Shown here piece by piece: positions 1-13,597 of a DNA stretch of 64,000 nt. The stretch spans positions 88,670 to 152,669 of the forward strand of contig JAWZXG010000033.1 in NCBI GenBank assembly GCA_037178625.1, read 5' to 3'. The position numbers and the translations under genes were made by a program. Origin of the DNA: Skeletonema tropicum (Eukaryota > Bacillariophyta > Thalassiosirophyceae > Thalassiosirales > Thalassiosiraceae). Position 1 is the first letter of the stretch. Every line of letters begins with the position of its first letter. The notes beneath the pieces are model-generated. The model did not search any database. It saw nothing but the letters and a program-made list of their open reading frames with translations, and was not told the DNA's origin.

Positions 1-112
1 GCAGGGGCAGGATATGATTGCACATGCTTCGTTCTCTGAGACGAGGAATGCTGCAATGAGAGCACGGAAGCTTGGTTTGCTTCAACAAGCGTTTGATCAT
101 GGTTTGTCATGA
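1..112 (+). pseudogene. Upstream-gene 3' tail, array unit 1 (cut by window edge)
   Basis: These are the last codons of the same reading frame that recurs complete at 1492-1851, ending in HGLS and TGA. Only the C-terminal ~36 residues lie inside the window. Confidence 0.7.
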
Positions 113-716
113 GCGTGTGATGTGATATTGAATTGATGAGATCTGATGAAGAAATGTCGAACGATGTAACAAGAGAAAACAACTAGATGATTATAAATAC
201 TCCCCAAGAAAGTGAAAGTACAGAGTGTGGTCTTATAAGTATTGGCCATCTCTTTGGAAAGTCTTTATTATCTTATTCAAAGGGCAGTTGTCTAGCAACG
301 AGCGCAACTCCAACTCTTGCACTGATGCCTTTCTAAGTTAGTTTGCATCATCGAGGGCTAGCTCCCCTCTTCATCTCTCAAGGTTGTTGCTTACCATGCA
401 TCACAATAATAATAAATTCTACGGTTGCCCTGCCCTTTAATTCTCTCCTTCATCCTTCATGCTGATAGTTGGCGCAGGTGGGCAACTTGCAACTTCCCGC
501 CAGATGTGCTCTCATCACTCATCACCACTTTTGAAAAATTGTACAATAACCTCCATGTCGACGCACTTGCTACAGCATACAGCCTCAATATTCAATATCC
601 ATTCTCTAACATCATATCAGTGTTGATACATAATTTACAGCACACTCCGCTAAAAAACGACACCACATATAAGTAAGTAATTATTTGAAAATAATAGGAG
701 TACTATCTAATTTTCA

Positions 717-1364
717 ATGTCCAACCATAATATTATCATATCCACATCCCGACAAACATCCGACCGTCGCCGCCACGACGAAACATCCACATCCACCAGC
801 AGCAATACTCTCAACCCCCGTCGAATTCAAACAGGCCTCCCAGGAATTCGCCGCACCGTCTACGATGGTGCACTGCGTGTCAATTCGGATGCGTATGATG
901 TGCTCTCCTGTGCTGTGAGGGATGTGTTTGACAATACATGTCACTCTGCTATTCATGCTGTCGTGAACGTGAATAACAATAATAGAAGTAGCGTTGTTGA
1001 CGATGATAATGGCGGCAGTAGTAATAATGATAATGATAGCAACATGAATATTAATATTTCACTCCAAGCCAAACCAGAATGGCGAAGACACTTTCCACTC
1101 AACGCCCTCCTCCGTCCATCCATCAATTCGTTCGCCCATGATCAATTCCACATGCCTCAACAAAAAAAGAAGCAGAGGCGGAGCACATTATCAGTTACAG
1201 AATTGCGTAATGCAACAGTTGTGACACATCATCCGAGAATTGTAAATGAGGCGACTGGTGAGCGGGCAATGTGTGCTGTGGAGAGTGAGGTGACGAGGGC
1301 GCGGAATTTGGAGGTGGCTGTGTTGGATGCTGGATTGATGGATGAGGAGGAGGTCCTTCTCTAG
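717..1364 (+). pseudogene. Truncated SWI3 N-terminus, array unit 1
   Basis: A 215-aa ORF from ATG. Residues 1-212 equal the N-terminus of the intact SWI3 protein at 16278. The last three residues (VLL) come from the array junction and are followed by TAG. It lacks the SWIRM, SANT and coiled-coil parts, so it cannot act as a complete SWI3. Its 5' UTR is unique in having an extra CTTCATC-like duplication just before the TGATAGTTGGCG stretch. Whether it is transcribed is unknown, but it keeps the same upstream region as the intact gene. Confidence 0.85.
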
Positions 1365-1491
1365 CTGGAGCTGCAAGATCTGTTCGCATTGCTGCAACAT
1401 CGCCGATTTGTTTCGTCACTAAGCACGAAGACAGGGAAGACGTTGATCGTCAAGATCTCTCTGGTACAGTCATGCAGCAGACCTAAAGCTC

Positions 1492-1851
1492 ATGAAGCTC
1501 GCTGCTCTTAAGGATGTCTTGGAAGTTCGTGGCCAGGTGGCTTCTGGAGTTCCTCTTGATTACTTCTTGAGAGAGAACGATGACAGCATCGTGTGCCTTA
1601 TGGGCATCGAAGATCTTTGTTCTAAAGCCCACGTCAAAGCGAAGAAGACGCGTATAGAACGATGTGTTCATGCAGTCCTCCAAGAGAAAGAGCGGCAACA
1701 GATGATGGATGTTTCCTCCTCTTGTCCTCTTACCGATTGGCAGGGGCAGGATATGATTGCACATGCTTCGTTCTCTGAGACGAGGAATGCTGCAATGAGA
1801 GCACGGAAGCTTGGTTTGCTTCAACAAGCGTTTGATCATGGTTTGTCATGA
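1492..1851 (+). pseudogene. Upstream-gene 3' tail, array unit 2
   Basis: A 119-codon frame starting MKLAALKDV and ending HGLS. An RxxxxAVLQEKERQQ helix is followed by a block rich in A, S and R (SETRNAAMRARKLG). From memory this resembles a diatom-expanded family of unknown function; that was not searched. The first ~120 bp of the unit read in another frame (PSLAGAARSVRIAATS...), which stays open until VMQQT then TAA. Either a frameshift or an unrecognised splice separates the two parts. The true gene 5' end is not in the window. Confidence 0.6.
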
Positions 1852-2458
1852 GCGTGTGATGTGATATTGAATTGATGAGATCTGATGAAGAAATGTCGAA
1901 CGATGTAACAAGAGAAAACAACTAGATGATTATAAATACTCCCAAGAAAGTGAAAGTACAGAGTGTGGTCTTATAAGTATTGGCCATCTCTTTGGAAAGT
2001 CTTTATTATCTTATTCAAAGGGCAGTTGTCTAGCAACGAGCGCAACTCCAACTCTTGCACTGATGCCTTTCTAAGTTAGTTTGCATCATCGAGGGCTAGC
2101 TCCCCTCTTCATCTCTCAAGGTTGTTGCTTACCATGCATCACAATAATAATAAATTCTACGGTTGCCCTGCCCTTTAATTCTCTCATCTTCATGCTGATA
2201 GTTGGCGCAGGTGGGCAACTTGCAACTTCCCGCCAGATGTGCTCTCATCACTCATCACCACTTTTGAAAAATTGTACAATAACCTCCATGTCGACGCACT
2301 TGCTACAGCATACAGCCTCAATATTCAATATCCATTCTCTAACATCATTATCATTGTGTTGATACATAATTTACAGCACACTCGCTAAAAAAGACAAAAA
2401 AACGACACCACAATATAAGTAATTATTTGAAAATAATAGGAGTACTATCTAATTTTCA

Positions 2459-3106
2459 ATGTCCAACCATAATATTATCATATCCACATCCCGACAAACA
2501 TCCGACCGTCGCCGCCACGACGAAACATCCACATCCACCAGCAGCAATACTCTCAACCCCCGTCGAATTCAAACAGGCCTCCCAGGAATTCGCCGCACCG
2601 TCTACGATGGTGCACTGCGTGTCAATTCGGATGCGTATGATGTGCTCTCCTGTGCTGTGAGGGATGTGTTTGACAATACATGTCACTCTGCTATTCATGC
2701 TGTCGTGAACGTGAATAACAATAATAGAAGTAGCGTTGTTGACGATGATAATGGCGGCAGTAGTAATAATGATAATGATAGCAACATGAATATTAATATT
2801 TCACTCCAAGCCAAACCAGAATGGCGAAGACACTTTCCACTCAACGCCCTCCTCCGTCCATCCATCAATTCGTTCGCCCATGATCAATTCCACATGCCTC
2901 AACAAAAAAAGAAGCAGAGGCGGAGCACATTATCAGTTACAGAATTGCGTAATGCAACAGTTGTGACACATCATCCGAGAATTGTAAATGAGGCGACTGG
3001 TGAGCGGGCAATGTGTGCTGTGGAGAGTGAGGTGACGAGGGCGCGGAATTTGGAGGTGGCTGTGTTGGATGCTGGATTGATGGATGAGGAGGAGGTCCTT
3101 CTCTAG
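2459..3106 (+). pseudogene. Truncated SWI3 N-terminus, array unit 2
   Basis: Same 215-aa product as unit 1. The upstream region of this unit is the most divergent. It has CTCATCTTCATG in place of CTCCTTCATG, and extra bases near 2341-2410 (ATCATTATCATTG and an added AAAAAAGACAAA). These make it the longest unit (1742 bp). Confidence 0.85.
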
Positions 3107-3233
3107 CTGGAGCTGCAAGATCTGTTCGCATTGCTGCAACATCGCCGATTTGTTTCGTCACTAAGCACGAAGACAGGGAAGACGTTGATCGTCAAGATCT
3201 CTCTGGTACAGTCATGCAGCAGACCTAAAGCTC

Positions 3234-3596
3234 ATGAAGCTCGCTGCTCTTAAGGATGTCTTGGAAGTTCGTGGCCAGGTGGCTTCTGGAGTTCCTCTTG
3301 ATTACTTCTTGAGAGAGAACGATGACAGCATCGTGTGCCTTATGGGCATCGAAGATCTTTGTTCTAAAGCCCACGTGGTCAAAGCGAAGAAGACGCGTAT
3401 AGAACGATGTGTTCATGCAGTCCTCCAAGAGAAAGAGCGGCAACAGATGATGGATGTTTCCTCCTCTTGTCCTCTTACCGATTGGCAGGGGCAGGATATG
3501 ATTGCACATGCTTCGTTCTCTGAGACGAGGAATGCTGCAATGAGAGCACGGAAGCTTGGTTTGCTTCAACAAGCGTTTGATCATGGTTTGTCATGA
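3234..3596 (+). pseudogene. Upstream-gene 3' tail, array unit 3
   Basis: A 120-codon version. It carries an extra in-frame codon (CACGTGGTCAAAG in place of CACGTCAAAG, near 3375), a variant shared only with unit 4. Confidence 0.6.
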
Positions 3597-4187
3597 GCGT
3601 GTGATGTGATATTGAATTGATGAGATCTGATGAAGAAATGTCGAACGATGTAACAAGAGAAAACAACTAGATGATTATAAATACTCCCAAGAAAGTGAAA
3701 GTACAGAGTGTGGTCTTATAAGTATTGGCCATCTCTTTGGAAAGTCTTTATTATCTTATTCAAAGGGCAGTTGTCTAGCAACGAGCGCAACTCCAACTCT
3801 TGCACTGATGCCTTTCTAAGTTAGTTTGCATCATCGAGGGCTAGCTCCCCTCTTCATCTCTCAAGGTTGTTGCTTACCATGCATCACAATAATAATAAAT
3901 TCTACGGTTGCCCTGCCCTTTAATTCTCTCCTTCATGCTGATAGTTGGCGCAGGTGGGCAACTTGCAACTTCCCGCCAGATGTGCTCTCATCACTCATCA
4001 CCACTTTTGAAAAATTGTACAATAACCTCCATGTCGACGCACTTGCTACAGCATACAGCCTCAATATTCAATATCCATTCTCTAACATTATCAGTGTTGA
4101 TACATAATTTACAGCACACTCCGCTAAAAAACGACACCACAATATAAGTAATTATTTGAAAATAATAGGAGTACTATCTAATTTTCA

Positions 4188-4835
4188 ATGTCCAACCATA
4201 ATATTATCATATCCACATCCCGACAAACATCCGACCGTCGCCGCCACGACGAAACATCCACATCCACCAGCAGCAATACTCTCAACCCCCGTCGAATTCA
4301 AACAGGCCTCCCAGGAATTCGCCGCACCGTCTACGATGGTGCACTGCGTGTCAATTCGGATGCGTATGATGTGCTCTCCTGTGCTGTGAGGGATGTGTTT
4401 GACAATACATGTCACTCTGCTATTCATGCTGTCGTGAACGTGAATAACAATAATAGAAGTAGCGTTGTTGACGATGATAATGGCGGCAGTAGTAATAATG
4501 ATAATGATAGCAACATGAATATTAATATTTCACTCCAAGCCAAACCAGAATGGCGAAGACACTTTCCACTCAACGCCCTCCTCCGTCCATCCATCAATTC
4601 GTTCGCCCATGATCAATTCCACATGCCTCAACAAAAAAAGAAGCAGAGGCGGAGCACATTATCAGTTACAGAATTGCGTAATGCAACAGTTGTGACACAT
4701 CATCCGAGAATTGTAAATGAGGCGACTGGTGAGCGGGCAATGTGTGCTGTGGAGAGTGAGGTGACGAGGGCGCGGAATTTGGAGGTGGCTGTGTTGGATG
4801 CTGGATTGATGGATGAGGAGGAGGTCCTTCTCTAG
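4188..4835 (+). pseudogene. Truncated SWI3 N-terminus, array unit 3
   Basis: A 215-aa ORF with the common 5' UTR form (AACATTATCAGTG). Same junction and same stop as its neighbours. Confidence 0.85.
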
Positions 4836-4962
4836 CTGGAGCTGCAAGATCTGTTCGCATTGCTGCAACATCGCCGATTTGTTTCGTCACTAAGCACGAA
4901 GACAGGGAAGACGTTGATCGTCAAGATCTCTCTGGTACAGTCATGCAGCAGACCTAAAGCTC

Positions 4963-5325
4963 ATGAAGCTCGCTGCTCTTAAGGATGTCTTGGAAGTTCG
5001 TGGCCAGGTGGCTTCTGGAGTTCCTCTTGATTACTTCTTGAGAGAGAACGATGACAGCATCGTGTGCCTTATGGGCATCGAAGATCTTTGTTCTAAAGCC
5101 CACGTGGTCAAAGCGAAGAAGACGCGTATAGAACGATGTGTTCATGCAGTCCTCCAAGAGAAAGAGCGGCAACAGATGATGGATGTTTCCTCCTCTTGTC
5201 CTCTTACCGATTGGCAGGGGCAGGATATGATTGCACATGCTTCGTTCTCTGAGACGAGGAATGCTGCAATGAGAGCACGGAAGCTTGGTTTGCTTCAACA
5301 AGCGTTTGATCATGGTTTGTCATGA
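4963..5325 (+). pseudogene. Upstream-gene 3' tail, array unit 4
   Basis: A 120-codon version with the same extra codon as unit 3, near 5104. Confidence 0.6.
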
Positions 5326-5918
5326 GCGTGTGATGTGATATTGAATTGATGAGATCTGATGAAGAAATGTCGAACGATGTAACAAGAGAAAACAACTAGA
5401 TGATTATAAATACTCCCAAGAAAGTGAAAGTACAGAGTGTGGTCTTATAAGTATTGGCCATCTCTTTGGAAAGTCTTTATTATCTTATTCAAAGGGCAGT
5501 TGTCTAGCAACGAGCGCAACTCCAACTCTTGCACTGATGCCTTTCTAAGTTAGTTTGCATCATCGAGGGCTAGCTCCCCTCTTCATCTCTCAAGGTTGTT
5601 GCTTACCATGCATCACAATAATAATAAATTCTACGGTTGCCCTGCCCTTTAATTCTCTCCTTCATGCTGATAGTTGGCGCAGGTGGGCAACTTGCAACTT
5701 CCCGCCAGATGTGCTCTCATCACTCATCACCACTTTTGAAAAATTGTACAATAACCTCCATGTCGACGCACTTGCTACAGCATACAGCCTCAATATTCAA
5801 TATCCATTCTCTAACATCATATCAGTGTTGATACATAATTTACAGCACACTCCGCTAAAAAACGACACCACAATATAAGTAATTATTTGAAAATAATAGG
5901 AGTACTATCTAATTTTCA

Positions 5919-6566
5919 ATGTCCAACCATAATATTATCATATCCACATCCCGACAAACATCCGACCGTCGCCGCCACGACGAAACATCCACATCCACCA
6001 GCAGCAATACTCTCAACCCCCGTCGAATTCAAACAGGCCTCCCAGGAATTCGCCGCACCGTCTACGATGGTGCACTGCGTGTCAATTCGGATGCGTATGA
6101 TGTGCTCTCCTGTGCTGTGAGGGATGTGTTTGACAATACATGTCACTCTGCTATTCATGCTGTCGTGAACGTGAATAACAATAATAGAAGTAGCGTTGTT
6201 GACGATGATAATGGCGGCAGTAGTAATAATGATAATGATAGCAACATGAATATTAATATTTCACTCCAAGCCAAACCAGAATGGCGAAGACACTTTCCAC
6301 TCAACGCCCTCCTCCGTCCATCCATCAATTCGTTCGCCCATGATCAATTCCACATGCCTCAACAAAAAAAGAAGCAGAGGCGGAGCACATTATCAGTTAC
6401 AGAATTGCGTAATGCAACAGTTGTGACACATCATCCGAGAATTGTAAATGAGGCGACTGGTGAGCGGGCAATGTGTGCTGTGGAGAGTGAGGTGACGAGG
6501 GCGCGGAATTTGGAGGTGGCTGTGTTGGATGCTGGATTGATGGATGAGGAGGAGGTCCTTCTCTAG
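5919..6566 (+). pseudogene. Truncated SWI3 N-terminus, array unit 4
   Basis: A 215-aa ORF. Its 5' UTR has AACATCATATCAGTG, as in unit 1. Confidence 0.85.
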
Positions 6567-6693
6567 CTGGAGCTGCAAGATCTGTTCGCATTGCTGCAAC
6601 ATCGCCGATTTGTTTCGTCACTAAGCACGAAGACAGGGAAGACGTTGATCGTCAAGATCTCTCTGGTACAGTCATGCAGCAGACCTAAAGCTC

Positions 6694-7053
6694 ATGAAGC
6701 TCGCTGCTCTTAAGGATGTCTTGGAAGTTCGTGGCCAGGTGGCTTCTGGAGTTCCTCTTGATTACTTCTTGAGAGAGAACGATGACAGCATCGTGTGCCT
6801 TATGGGCATCGAAGATCTTTGTTCTAAAGCCCACGTCAAAGCGAAGAAGACGCGTATAGAACGATGTGTTCATGCAGTCCTCCAAGAGAAAGAGCGGCAA
6901 CAGATGATGGATGTTTCCTCCTCTTGTCCTCTTACCGATTGGCAGGGGCAGGATATGATTGCACATGCTTCGTTCTCTGAGACGAGGAATGCTGCAATGA
7001 GAGCACGGAAGCTTGGTTTGCTTCAACAAGCGTTTGATCATGGTTTGTCATGA
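6694..7053 (+). pseudogene. Upstream-gene 3' tail, array unit 5
   Basis: The 119-codon version without the extra codon. Confidence 0.6.
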
Positions 7054-7644
7054 GCGTGTGATGTGATATTGAATTGATGAGATCTGATGAAGAAATGTCG
7101 AACGATGTAACAAGAGAAAACAACTAGATGATTATAAATACTCCCAAGAAAGTGAAAGTACAGAGTGTGGTCTTATAAGTATTGGCCATCTCTTTGGAAA
7201 GTCTTTATTATCTTATTCAAAGGGCAGTTGTCTAGCAACGAGCGCAACTCCAACTCTTGCACTGATGCCTTTCTAAGTTAGTTTGCATCATCGAGGGCTA
7301 GCTCCCCTCTTCATCTCTCAAGGTTGTTGCTTACCATGCATCACAATAATAATAAATTCTACGGTTGCCCTGCCCTTTAATTCTCTCCTTCATGCTGATA
7401 GTTGGCGCAGGTGGGCAACTTGCAACTTCCCGCCAGATGTGCTCTCATCACTCATCACCACTTTTGAAAAATTGTACAATAACCTCCATGTCGACGCACT
7501 TGCTACAGCATACAGCCTCAATATTCAATATCCATTCTCTAACATTATCAGTGTTGATACATAATTTACAGCACACTCCGCTAAAAAACGACACCACAAT
7601 ATAAGTAATTATTTGAAAATAATAGGAGTACTATCTAATTTTCA

Positions 7645-8292
7645 ATGTCCAACCATAATATTATCATATCCACATCCCGACAAACATCCGACCGTCGCCG
7701 CCACGACGAAACATCCACATCCACCAGCAGCAATACTCTCAACCCCCGTCGAATTCAAACAGGCCTCCCAGGAATTCGCCGCACCGTCTACGATGGTGCA
7801 CTGCGTGTCAATTCGGATGCGTATGATGTGCTCTCCTGTGCTGTGAGGGATGTGTTTGACAATACATGTCACTCTGCTATTCATGCTGTCGTGAACGTGA
7901 ATAACAATAATAGAAGTAGCGTTGTTGACGATGATAATGGCGGCAGTAGTAATAATGATAATGATAGCAACATGAATATTAATATTTCACTCCAAGCCAA
8001 ACCAGAATGGCGAAGACACTTTCCACTCAACGCCCTCCTCCGTCCATCCATCAATTCGTTCGCCCATGATCAATTCCACATGCCTCAACAAAAAAAGAAG
8101 CAGAGGCGGAGCACATTATCAGTTACAGAATTGCGTAATGCAACAGTTGTGACACATCATCCGAGAATTGTAAATGAGGCGACTGGTGAGCGGGCAATGT
8201 GTGCTGTGGAGAGTGAGGTGACGAGGGCGCGGAATTTGGAGGTGGCTGTGTTGGATGCTGGATTGATGGATGAGGAGGAGGTCCTTCTCTAG
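7645..8292 (+). pseudogene. Truncated SWI3 N-terminus, array unit 5
   Basis: A 215-aa ORF in the first of four consecutive 1726-bp units. Confidence 0.85.
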
Positions 8293-8419
8293 CTGGAGCT
8301 GCAAGATCTGTTCGCATTGCTGCAACATCGCCGATTTGTTTCGTCACTAAGCACGAAGACAGGGAAGACGTTGATCGTCAAGATCTCTCTGGTACAGTCA
8401 TGCAGCAGACCTAAAGCTC

Positions 8420-8779
8420 ATGAAGCTCGCTGCTCTTAAGGATGTCTTGGAAGTTCGTGGCCAGGTGGCTTCTGGAGTTCCTCTTGATTACTTCTTGAGA
8501 GAGAACGATGACAGCATCGTGTGCCTTATGGGCATCGAAGATCTTTGTTCTAAAGCCCACGTCAAAGCGAAGAAGACGCGTATAGAACGATGTGTTCATG
8601 CAGTCCTCCAAGAGAAAGAGCGGCAACAGATGATGGATGTTTCCTCCTCTTGTCCTCTTACCGATTGGCAGGGGCAGGATATGATTGCACATGCTTCGTT
8701 CTCTGAGACGAGGAATGCTGCAATGAGAGCACGGAAGCTTGGTTTGCTTCAACAAGCGTTTGATCATGGTTTGTCATGA
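8420..8779 (+). pseudogene. Upstream-gene 3' tail, array unit 6
   Basis: 119-codon version; same protein as unit 5. Confidence 0.6.
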
Positions 8780-9370
8780 GCGTGTGATGTGATATTGAAT
8801 TGATGAGATCTGATGAAGAAATGTCGAACGATGTAACAAGAGAAAACAACTAGATGATTATAAATACTCCCAAGAAAGTGAAAGTACAGAGTGTGGTCTT
8901 ATAAGTATTGGCCATCTCTTTGGAAAGTCTTTATTATCTTATTCAAAGGGCAGTTGTCTAGCAACGAGCGCAACTCCAACTCTTGCACTGATGCCTTTCT
9001 AAGTTAGTTTGCATCATCGAGGGCTAGCTCCCCTCTTCATCTCTCAAGGTTGTTGCTTACCATGCATCACAATAATAATAAATTCTACGGTTGCCCTGCC
9101 CTTTAATTCTCTCCTTCATGCTGATAGTTGGCGCAGGTGGGCAACTTGCAACTTCCCGCCAGATGTGCTCTCATCACTCATCACCACTTTTGAAAAATTG
9201 TACAATAACCTCCATGTCGACGCACTTGCTACAGCATACAGCCTCAATATTCAATATCCATTCTCTAACATTATCAGTGTTGATACATAATTTACAGCAC
9301 ACTCCGCTAAAAAACGACACCACAATATAAGTAATTATTTGAAAATAATAGGAGTACTATCTAATTTTCA

Positions 9371-10018
9371 ATGTCCAACCATAATATTATCATATCCACA
9401 TCCCGACAAACATCCGACCGTCGCCGCCACGACGAAACATCCACATCCACCAGCAGCAATACTCTCAACCCCCGTCGAATTCAAACAGGCCTCCCAGGAA
9501 TTCGCCGCACCGTCTACGATGGTGCACTGCGTGTCAATTCGGATGCGTATGATGTGCTCTCCTGTGCTGTGAGGGATGTGTTTGACAATACATGTCACTC
9601 TGCTATTCATGCTGTCGTGAACGTGAATAACAATAATAGAAGTAGCGTTGTTGACGATGATAATGGCGGCAGTAGTAATAATGATAATGATAGCAACATG
9701 AATATTAATATTTCACTCCAAGCCAAACCAGAATGGCGAAGACACTTTCCACTCAACGCCCTCCTCCGTCCATCCATCAATTCGTTCGCCCATGATCAAT
9801 TCCACATGCCTCAACAAAAAAAGAAGCAGAGGCGGAGCACATTATCAGTTACAGAATTGCGTAATGCAACAGTTGTGACACATCATCCGAGAATTGTAAA
9901 TGAGGCGACTGGTGAGCGGGCAATGTGTGCTGTGGAGAGTGAGGTGACGAGGGCGCGGAATTTGGAGGTGGCTGTGTTGGATGCTGGATTGATGGATGAG
10001 GAGGAGGTCCTTCTCTAG
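9371..10018 (+). pseudogene. Truncated SWI3 N-terminus, array unit 6
   Basis: 215-aa ORF; same protein as unit 5. Confidence 0.85.
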
Positions 10019-10145
10019 CTGGAGCTGCAAGATCTGTTCGCATTGCTGCAACATCGCCGATTTGTTTCGTCACTAAGCACGAAGACAGGGAAGACGTTGA
10101 TCGTCAAGATCTCTCTGGTACAGTCATGCAGCAGACCTAAAGCTC

Positions 10146-10505
10146 ATGAAGCTCGCTGCTCTTAAGGATGTCTTGGAAGTTCGTGGCCAGGTGGCTTCTG
10201 GAGTTCCTCTTGATTACTTCTTGAGAGAGAACGATGACAGCATCGTGTGCCTTATGGGCATCGAAGATCTTTGTTCTAAAGCCCACGTCAAAGCGAAGAA
10301 GACGCGTATAGAACGATGTGTTCATGCAGTCCTCCAAGAGAAAGAGCGGCAACAGATGATGGATGTTTCCTCCTCTTGTCCTCTTACCGATTGGCAGGGG
10401 CAGGATATGATTGCACATGCTTCGTTCTCTGAGACGAGGAATGCTGCAATGAGAGCACGGAAGCTTGGTTTGCTTCAACAAGCGTTTGATCATGGTTTGT
10501 CATGA
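10146..10505 (+). pseudogene. Upstream-gene 3' tail, array unit 7
   Basis: 119-codon version; same protein as unit 5. Confidence 0.6.
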
Positions 10506-11096
10506 GCGTGTGATGTGATATTGAATTGATGAGATCTGATGAAGAAATGTCGAACGATGTAACAAGAGAAAACAACTAGATGATTATAAATACTCCCAAG
10601 AAAGTGAAAGTACAGAGTGTGGTCTTATAAGTATTGGCCATCTCTTTGGAAAGTCTTTATTATCTTATTCAAAGGGCAGTTGTCTAGCAACGAGCGCAAC
10701 TCCAACTCTTGCACTGATGCCTTTCTAAGTTAGTTTGCATCATCGAGGGCTAGCTCCCCTCTTCATCTCTCAAGGTTGTTGCTTACCATGCATCACAATA
10801 ATAATAAATTCTACGGTTGCCCTGCCCTTTAATTCTCTCCTTCATGCTGATAGTTGGCGCAGGTGGGCAACTTGCAACTTCCCGCCAGATGTGCTCTCAT
10901 CACTCATCACCACTTTTGAAAAATTGTACAATAACCTCCATGTCGACGCACTTGCTACAGCATACAGCCTCAATATTCAATATCCATTCTCTAACATTAT
11001 CAGTGTTGATACATAATTTACAGCACACTCCGCTAAAAAACGACACCACAATATAAGTAATTATTTGAAAATAATAGGAGTACTATCTAATTTTCA

Positions 11097-11744
11097 ATGT
11101 CCAACCATAATATTATCATATCCACATCCCGACAAACATCCGACCGTCGCCGCCACGACGAAACATCCACATCCACCAGCAGCAATACTCTCAACCCCCG
11201 TCGAATTCAAACAGGCCTCCCAGGAATTCGCCGCACCGTCTACGATGGTGCACTGCGTGTCAATTCGGATGCGTATGATGTGCTCTCCTGTGCTGTGAGG
11301 GATGTGTTTGACAATACATGTCACTCTGCTATTCATGCTGTCGTGAACGTGAATAACAATAATAGAAGTAGCGTTGTTGACGATGATAATGGCGGCAGTA
11401 GTAATAATGATAATGATAGCAACATGAATATTAATATTTCACTCCAAGCCAAACCAGAATGGCGAAGACACTTTCCACTCAACGCCCTCCTCCGTCCATC
11501 CATCAATTCGTTCGCCCATGATCAATTCCACATGCCTCAACAAAAAAAGAAGCAGAGGCGGAGCACATTATCAGTTACAGAATTGCGTAATGCAACAGTT
11601 GTGACACATCATCCGAGAATTGTAAATGAGGCGACTGGTGAGCGGGCAATGTGTGCTGTGGAGAGTGAGGTGACGAGGGCGCGGAATTTGGAGGTGGCTG
11701 TGTTGGATGCTGGATTGATGGATGAGGAGGAGGTCCTTCTCTAG
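11097..11744 (+). pseudogene. Truncated SWI3 N-terminus, array unit 7
   Basis: 215-aa ORF; same protein as unit 5. Confidence 0.85.
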
Positions 11745-11871
11745 CTGGAGCTGCAAGATCTGTTCGCATTGCTGCAACATCGCCGATTTGTTTCGTCACT
11801 AAGCACGAAGACAGGGAAGACGTTGATCGTCAAGATCTCTCTGGTACAGTCATGCAGCAGACCTAAAGCTC

Positions 11872-12231
11872 ATGAAGCTCGCTGCTCTTAAGGATGTCTT
11901 GGAAGTTCGTGGCCAGGTGGCTTCTGGAGTTCCTCTTGATTACTTCTTGAGAGAGAACGATGACAGCATCGTGTGCCTTATGGGCATCGAAGATCTTTGT
12001 TCTAAAGCCCACGTCAAAGCGAAGAAGACGCGTATAGAACGATGTGTTCATGCAGTCCTCCAAGAGAAAGAGCGGCAACAGATGATGGATGTTTCCTCCT
12101 CTTGTCCTCTTACCGATTGGCAGGGGCAGGATATGATTGCACATGCTTCGTTCTCTGAGACGAGGAATGCTGCAATGAGAGCACGGAAGCTTGGTTTGCT
12201 TCAACAAGCGTTTGATCATGGTTTGTCATGA
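11872..12231 (+). pseudogene. Upstream-gene 3' tail, array unit 8
   Basis: 119-codon version; same protein as unit 5. Confidence 0.6.
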
Positions 12232-12822
12232 GCGTGTGATGTGATATTGAATTGATGAGATCTGATGAAGAAATGTCGAACGATGTAACAAGAGAAAACA
12301 ACTAGATGATTATAAATACTCCCAAGAAAGTGAAAGTACAGAGTGTGGTCTTATAAGTATTGGCCATCTCTTTGGAAAGTCTTTATTATCTTATTCAAAG
12401 GGCAGTTGTCTAGCAACGAGCGCAACTCCAACTCTTGCACTGATGCCTTTCTAAGTTAGTTTGCATCATCGAGGGCTAGCTCCCCTCTTCATCTCTCAAG
12501 GTTGTTGCTTACCATGCATCACAATAATAATAAATTCTACGGTTGCCCTGCCCTTTAATTCTCTCCTTCATGCTGATAGTTGGCGCAGGTGGGCAACTTG
12601 CAACTTCCCGCCAGATGTGCTCTCATCACTCATCACCACTTTTGAAAAATTGTACAATAACCTCCATGTCGACGCACTTGCTACAGCATACAGCCTCAAT
12701 ATTCAATATCCATTCTCTAACATTATCAGTGTTGATACATAATTTACAGCACACTCCGCTAAAAAACGACACCACAATATAAGTAATTATTTGAAAATAA
12801 TAGGAGTACTATCTAATTTTCA

Positions 12823-13470
12823 ATGTCCAACCATAATATTATCATATCCACATCCCGACAAACATCCGACCGTCGCCGCCACGACGAAACATCCACATCC
12901 ACCAGCAGCAATACTCTCAACCCCCGTCGAATTCAAACAGGCCTCCCAGGAATTCGCCGCACCGTCTACGATGGTGCACTGCGTGTCAATTCGGATGCGT
13001 ATGATGTGCTCTCCTGTGCTGTGAGGGATGTGTTTGACAATACATGTCACTCTGCTATTCATGCTGTCGTGAACGTGAATAACAATAATAGAAGTAGCGT
13101 TGTTGACGATGATAATGGCGGCAGTAGTAATAATGATAATGATAGCAACATGAATATTAATATTTCACTCCAAGCCAAACCAGAATGGCGAAGACACTTT
13201 CCACTCAACGCCCTCCTCCGTCCATCCATCAATTCGTTCGCCCATGATCAATTCCACATGCCTCAACAAAAAAAGAAGCAGAGGCGGAGCACATTATCAG
13301 TTACAGAATTGCGTAATGCAACAGTTGTGACACATCATCCGAGAATTGTAAATGAGGCGACTGGTGAGCGGGCAATGTGTGCTGTGGAGAGTGAGGTGAC
13401 GAGGGCGCGGAATTTGGAGGTGGCTGTGTTGGATGCTGGATTGATGGATGAGGAGGAGGTCCTTCTCTAG
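12823..13470 (+). pseudogene. Truncated SWI3 N-terminus, array unit 8
   Basis: A 215-aa ORF. Just after its stop, the next unit carries a private substitution at about 13483 (CAACATCTG for CAAGATCTG). This shows the units can be told apart and are not one sequence copied by the assembler. Confidence 0.85.
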
Positions 13471-13597
13471 CTGGAGCTGCAACATCTGTTCGCATTGCTG
13501 CAACATCGCCGATTTGTTTCGTCACTAAGCACGAAGACAGGGAAGACGTTGATCGTCAAGATCTCTCTGGTACAGTCATGCAGCAGACCTAAAGCTC

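Noticed and set aside
2081..4147. Short plus-strand frames (starting LHHRGLAPLF- or MPCPLIL-like) before each SWI3 start
   Set aside because: They change length and frame with every small indel between units, so they are not under coding constraint; this is 5' UTR and promoter DNA.
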